From positions 1 to 43,022 of the forward strand of contig JAKJCA010000022.1 in NCBI GenBank assembly GCA_022706685.1: a stretch of 43,022 nt of DNA, in the 5' to 3' direction. This document shows, piece by piece, positions 42,976 through 43,022 of this stretch. Position 1 is the stretch's first letter. Every line of letters starts with the position of its first letter. The notes below the pieces were generated by a model. That model did not search any database, was not told the DNA's origin, and worked only from the letters and a program-made list of their open reading frames with translations. The stretch is from Bacillota bacterium. GTDB lineage: Bacteria; Bacillota; Clostridia; Oscillospirales; Acutalibacteraceae. Position numbers and translations under genes: made by a program.

Positions 42976-43022
42976 CCCAAACTGAGTGCTTATGGAAAAC
43001 TTTGAGCTTAAGCAGCTCTTTC

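Overview
The window looks like chromosome of an anaerobic member of the Bacillota, class Clostridia, most likely a GC-rich fibre-degrading Oscillospirales-type bacterium. The pointers are strong AGGAGG-type ribosome sites, frequent TTG starts, a type I dockerin, a glycyl radical enzyme, GPH-type sugar transporters, several carbohydrate-active beta-helix proteins and consensus sigma-70-like promoters. This placement is inference: no rRNA or marker gene is present. I saw no insertion sequence, prophage, CRISPR array or origin.

Layout. 2-8945: the end of a GH141-like beta-helix protein converges on, and overlaps, a 1509-residue multi-PAS GGDEF/HD-GYP protein that follows a GH2 beta-mannosidase gene. 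9036-9194: tRNA-Thr(GGT) and tRNA-Asp(GTC) on the minus strand with their own promoter and terminator. 9478-14968: a purine salvage operon, xpt plus a complete BMP/Nup-type nucleoside ABC importer. 15035-20890 (minus): a GlpA-like FAD/BFD oxidoreductase, a second FAD oxidoreductase and a DUF1667 protein, then an M20 peptidase and a serine hydrolase. 21059-22829 (minus): a GNAT and a Gfo/Idh/MocA oxidoreductase, divergent from two tandem paralogous GPH transporters (23078-26354), each with its own promoter. 26411-32633 (minus): an apparent operon of a fused radical-SAM activase/glycyl radical enzyme, a secreted metallophosphoesterase with a C-terminal dockerin, and a GNAT. 32971-36051: a lipoprotein with a duplicated domain and a double pectate-lyase-3-like beta-helix protein. 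36119-42211 (minus): a LarA-like nickel racemase/epimerase, a PHP phosphoesterase, 6-phosphogluconate dehydrogenase, a KDG-kinase-like PfkB kinase and a second secreted metallophosphoesterase. 42430-42975: an HD-domain protein at the right edge.

Together the genes suggest a polysaccharide- and pectin-degrading anaerobe with sugar and sugar-acid uptake and catabolism, purine salvage and c-di-GMP signalling. The most unusual item is the single-polypeptide activase plus glycyl radical enzyme at 29292-32633. Both halves appear complete and joined with almost no linker. The activase is the short PFL-AE-like form without a ferredoxin insert, while the enzyme half carries the Gly-Cys-Val-Glu-Pro active-site loop of the dehydratase/lyase subclass. 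Its substrate cannot be read from the sequence.
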